Assembly: GCF_030450055.1 (NCBI RefSeq)
Contig: NZ_CP118480.1
Coordinates: forward strand, 1,453,415 to 1,517,414
Origin: Gallaecimonas kandeliae
GTDB lineage: Bacteria; Pseudomonadota; Gammaproteobacteria; Enterobacterales; Gallaecimonadaceae
DNA: 64,000 bases
Reading direction: 5' to 3'
A program made the translations under genes and the position numbers. The notes below the pieces were generated by a model. That model made no database searches. It had not been told where the DNA came from and saw nothing but the letters and a program-made list of their open reading frames with translations. Of this stretch, positions 61,550-64,000 are shown piece by piece (within the stretch, counting starts at the first letter, position 1; each line of letters begins with the position of its first letter).

Positions 61550-63607
61550 ATGAAAGTCTTGCCTTTGCTGAGCTGGCTGTTGGGGCTCGTGACCCCGCTG
61601 TTTTGGGAACAGCTCCCCGCTGCAGGCACCCTGGTCTGGCTGATGCTATCGGCTCTTATCCTGGTCGGGCTGGGGCAATGCCGCGTGGCGGTATTCCTGG
61701 TGGGACTCTGTTACACCAGCCTTGTTGGACAATCCTTGACCAGGCTGCCGCTCTTTGCCAAGGACCATAGCATAGAAGCCGTTGTTCTGGCAGATAGTGC
61801 TGCACAATATGTGCATATTACCGCCTTGGATGGAAAGGCGATTTCCCCTCTGCTGGCCCGCCTCGGCTGGTACCTGGACAGCCCCAGAGCCAAGCCCGGC
61901 CAGACCCTTGTCGCCAAGGTTCGGCTGCGCGGCGTCCACCAGCGGCGCAACCCCGGCAGCAGGGCGGCGGCCCGCCGTGACGCCGCCCAAGGATTGGCCG
62001 CCCTCGGTTATGTCGAGGCGGTGGGCGCCATCCAAGGCCTGCCGGATTGGCGCGGCCGCTGGCACCAGTACCTGGCGGGACGCTTGGCGCCTTACCCCCA
62101 AGGGGGCTTGATGCTGGCCCTTTTGAGCGGTGAACGCGGCCAACTGGACCCCGCTACCCGGCAACTGCTGGCGGGCTCAGGCACGGCCCATCTTTTGGCC
62201 ATCTCCGGCCTCCATGTGGCCCTGGTGGCCGCCATCGGTCTTTGGCTCGGCCACCTGTTGCCTGGCAACGGCCGCCGCTGGGGCCTCTGGCTCGGGCTGG
62301 TGCTTGCCGGCCTCTACGCCTGGCAGGCGGGGCTGGGCCCGCCCACCTTGCGGGCGCTGACGGCCCTCATCGCCTGGGTGCTCTGGCTGGGCTGGCGAAG
62401 GCCCTTGCAGGCGGGGCGCCTCTGGCTGAGCCTCCTGTGCCTCTTTGCCACCCTCAATCCCCTGGTGCTGCTGGACAGCCGGCTCTGGCTGTCCTTTTGT
62501 GCCGTTGGGCTGATCCTGCTGCTGCTCTGGCGCTTCCCGGTGCGCGGCTGGCGGCTGTTGCTGGTCTTGCAGGGGGGCCTGGTGCTCTTGATGTGGCCCT
62601 TGCAGTGGTGGCTGTTTGGCGCCGTGCCGGCCTGGAGCCTGCTGGCCAACCTGGTGGCGGTGCCACTGGTGACGCTGGTGGTGATGCCGGCCCTCTTGGC
62701 CGGGCTCTTGCTGCCTGGGCCCTGGTGGTTGGCGGACAAGGGCCTTGGCGCGCTGCTCTGGCTGCTTGGGCTCTTGCAAGGCAGCCTGCCTGGCCAGTGG
62801 CTCTGGTTGCTGGTGCTGCTGCCTTTGGCCTTCCTGCCCCTTGGCAGGGCCAGCCGCCTGGCCTTGGGGGCGGCGGCGCTGCTCTTTGTCGCCTTGCTGC
62901 CGCCGGCCGAGGATGGAGTCTGGTTCCTGGACGTGGGCCAGGGCAGCAGTACGGCCCTGGTGGCCGGACGGCAGATGCTGTTGGTGGATACGGGCCCAGG
63001 GCTCTGGGCCATGGACGGGGCCAGGAGCCTTGCCGCTTCCCGCCATCTCGACACCCTGGTGCTGTCCCACAGCGACAGGGACCATGTGGGCGGTGCTGCC
63101 GCCTTCGATGCGCCCATACTGGCGGGCCAACCGGCGGTGGGGCAGCGCCAGTGCCTGGCCGGCCAAACCCTTGCCTTGGCGGGCGGCGAGTTGCATGTCC
63201 TCTGGCCGCCAAGGCCGGGACTGAGGCCGGACAACGACGCCTCCTGCATCCTCGCCGGGCGTTTGGCTGGGCACTCTTTCCTGTTGCCAGGGGATGCCAG
63301 CGCCAGGGTGGAGGCCAGCCGCTCCTGGCCGCAGGCGGACTGGCTGGCGGTGCCCCACCACGGCTCCAAGAGCGCCTCCAGCCAGGCCTTTATCGACCAG
63401 GTGCGGCCCAAGGTGGCCGTCTTTTCCACCGGCCTTGGCAACCCCTTCGGCTTTCCGGTGCCTGCCGTCGTGGCCCGTTACCGGGCGGAAGGGGCCGCCA
63501 CCTGGAACACCGCCAGCCAGGGGGCGCTTTTTTGCGCAAAAAGTGGCTGCCAGGGCCTGCGCCACTATTGGTGGGAAGGCGCCGTGGTTGGCCTGGAGGG
63601 GCGCTGA
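61550..63607 (+). CDS. comEC: DNA internalization protein ComEC/Rec2
   Basis: A 685-aa protein for DNA entry across the inner membrane during natural transformation. Order: N-terminal helices, a small OB-like domain, the Competence membrane domain with G-L-M-L-A-L-L-S-G-E-R and H-L-L-A-I-S-G-L-H-V, and a C-terminal metallo-beta-lactamase-like domain with L-S-H-S-D-R-D-H-V-G-G (metal ligands H, D, H), then P-H-H-G-S-K-S-A-S. I used the ATG at 61550; upstream ATGs at 61487 and 61514 overlap the divergent gene's start. It shares the strand with msbA, which follows after 38 bp. Confidence 0.9.
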   Translation: MKVLPLLSWLLGLVTPLFWEQLPAAGTLVWLMLSALILVGLGQCRVAVFLVGLCYTSLVGQSLTRLPLFAKDHSIEAVVLADSAAQYVHITALDGKAISPLLARLGWYLDSPRAKPGQTLVAKVRLRGVHQRRNPGSRAAARRDAAQGLAALGYVEAVGAIQGLPDWRGRWHQYLAGRLAPYPQGGLMLALLSGERGQLDPATRQLLAGSGTAHLLAISGLHVALVAAIGLWLGHLLPGNGRRWGLWLGLVLAGLYAWQAGLGPPTLRALTALIAWVLWLGWRRPLQAGRLWLSLLCLFATLNPLVLLDSRLWLSFCAVGLILLLLWRFPVRGWRLLLVLQGGLVLLMWPLQWWLFGAVPAWSLLANLVAVPLVTLVVMPALLAGLLLPGPWWLADKGLGALLWLLGLLQGSLPGQWLWLLVLLPLAFLPLGRASRLALGAAALLFVALLPPAEDGVWFLDVGQGSSTALVAGRQMLLVDTGPGLWAMDGARSLAASRHLDTLVLSHSDRDHVGGAAAFDAPILAGQPAVGQRQCLAGQTLALAGGELHVLWPPRPGLRPDNDASCILAGRLAGHSFLLPGDASARVEASRSWPQADWLAVPHHGSKSASSQAFIDQVRPKVAVFSTGLGNPFGFPVPAVVARYRAEGAATWNTASQGALFCAKSGCQGLRHYWWEGAVVGLEGR

Positions 63608-63645
63608 AGCTAAACTAGCGGCCTTGAATTTAAAGAGCCGACTCC

Positions 63646-64000
63646 ATGTCTGAACATTCGTCCTCTCGTCTTGGGACCTACAAACGCCTTTTGAAGTATG
63701 CCGTGCCCTTTCGCATGGGCCTGGTATTGTCCATCGTCGGCATGGTGGCCAACGCCGGTTTCGAGGCCTCTTTCCTCTACCTGATGGGTCCCTTCCTGGA
63801 CAAGTCCTTCAGCGGCAAACCCAGTGTCGACAGCGCCGGCCTGCTCACCAACCCCGCCAACGATCTCTTCATGCTGGCGCCTTTGGTGGTCATAGGCCTC
63901 TTCGTGGCCAGGGGCCTGAGCTCCTTCATGGCCCGCTACGGCCTGGCCTGGGTCGGGCGGCACGTGGTGCGCGCCCTGCGCCAGGAACTGTTCGAGAAGA
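63646..64000 (+). CDS. msbA: Lipid A flippase MsbA (3' end outside window)
   Basis: Only the first 118 codons are present. The protein begins M-S-E-H-S-S-S-R-L-G-T-Y-K-R-L-L-K-Y and has TM1 (G-L-V-L-S-I-V-G-M-V-A-N-A-G-F-E) and TM2 (L-M-L-A-P-L-V-V-I-G-L-F-V-A-R-G), with Y-L-M-G-P-F-L-D between them, matching the N-terminus of MsbA. The full protein, about 580 aa, would flip lipid A-core across the inner membrane. AAAGAG precedes the ATG. The comEC-msbA order, usually continued by lpxK, supports the name. The ATPase domain lies beyond the right edge. Confidence 0.9.
   Translation, partial: MSEHSSSRLGTYKRLLKYAVPFRMGLVLSIVGMVANAGFEASFLYLMGPFLDKSFSGKPSVDSAGLLTNPANDLFMLAPLVVIGLFVARGLSSFMARYGLAWVGRHVVRALRQELFEK

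Noticed and set aside
1-64000. tRNA, rRNA, CRISPR arrays, insertion sequences, prophage or integron parts
   Set aside because: No cloverleaf-like genes, regularly spaced repeats, transposase, integrase or terminal inverted repeats were recognised by reading; a dedicated scan would be needed for tRNA-level certainty.

Overview
The window is a high-GC, densely packed stretch of a gammaproteobacterial chromosome with no phage, IS element, CRISPR array, rRNA or tRNA gene that I could see. Gene orders (mfd-csiV, psrA-fadE, PilZ-lolCDE-DUF2062-comEC-msbA, btsSR next to a CstA-type carrier) and a GlyGly-CTERM exoprotease fit a marine or aquatic relative of Shewanella, Aeromonas or Gallaecimonas. The high GC makes Gallaecimonas my best guess, but the genus is an inference.

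Layout. 1-2.4 kb: two diguanylate cyclases, the first cut by the left edge. 2.5-7.6 kb: an APC-like permease, a plasma-membrane-type H+-ATPase, a host-attachment-type protein and a Mut7-C protein. 7.7-12.5 kb: an EvgA/EvgS-like phosphorelay and an orphan OmpR-type regulator. 12.9-18.3 kb: a very large secreted subtilase. 18.4-22.1 kb: an unrecognised 244-aa protein, a mini-HTH protein, a lipoprotein, and a divergent SDR/LysR pair. 22-31 kb: a PAS-GGDEF-EAL-CZB protein, PhnA, a PLD-family protein, an acyl-CoA synthetase, a CHAD protein and a chemoreceptor. 31-34 kb: a porin with a PstS-like miniprotein, and an exported isoaspartyl peptidase. 34-38.6 kb: the btsSR pyruvate-sensing pair with its CstA-type target, then mtgA. 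38.8-44.5 kb: a stand-alone secDF pair and a DsbD/ScsB-like reductase. 44.5-48 kb: a candidate sRNA and psrA-fadE. 48-55.2 kb: nagZ, a HAMP sensor with a dead GGDEF domain, csiV and mfd. 55.2-57.7 kb: aguBA and a PilZ-like gene. 57.8-64 kb: lolCDE, a DUF2062 gene, comEC and the start of msbA.

How the genes work together. Cyclic-di-GMP signalling is prominent. There are two GGDEF synthases, one bifunctional GGDEF-EAL enzyme, one degenerate GGDEF sensor and one PilZ-like protein. Both the first synthase and the bifunctional enzyme carry a CZB zinc-binding domain. Several regulatory circuits can be read directly. BtsR direct repeats with the published 13-bp spacing sit between btsR and its transporter gene. 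A PsrA-type operator overlaps the start of psrA-fadE. A sigma-S-like -10 element precedes the host-attachment gene. Envelope functions dominate the right half: lipoprotein sorting, lipid A flipping, Sec translocation, thiol reduction, and peptidoglycan synthesis and recycling.

The least explained items are the candidate minus-strand sRNA upstream of psrA, a 43-codon leader-peptide-like ORF coupled to the HAMP sensor gene, a C10 tract inside csiV, and the unrecognised protein at 18.4-19.2 kb.
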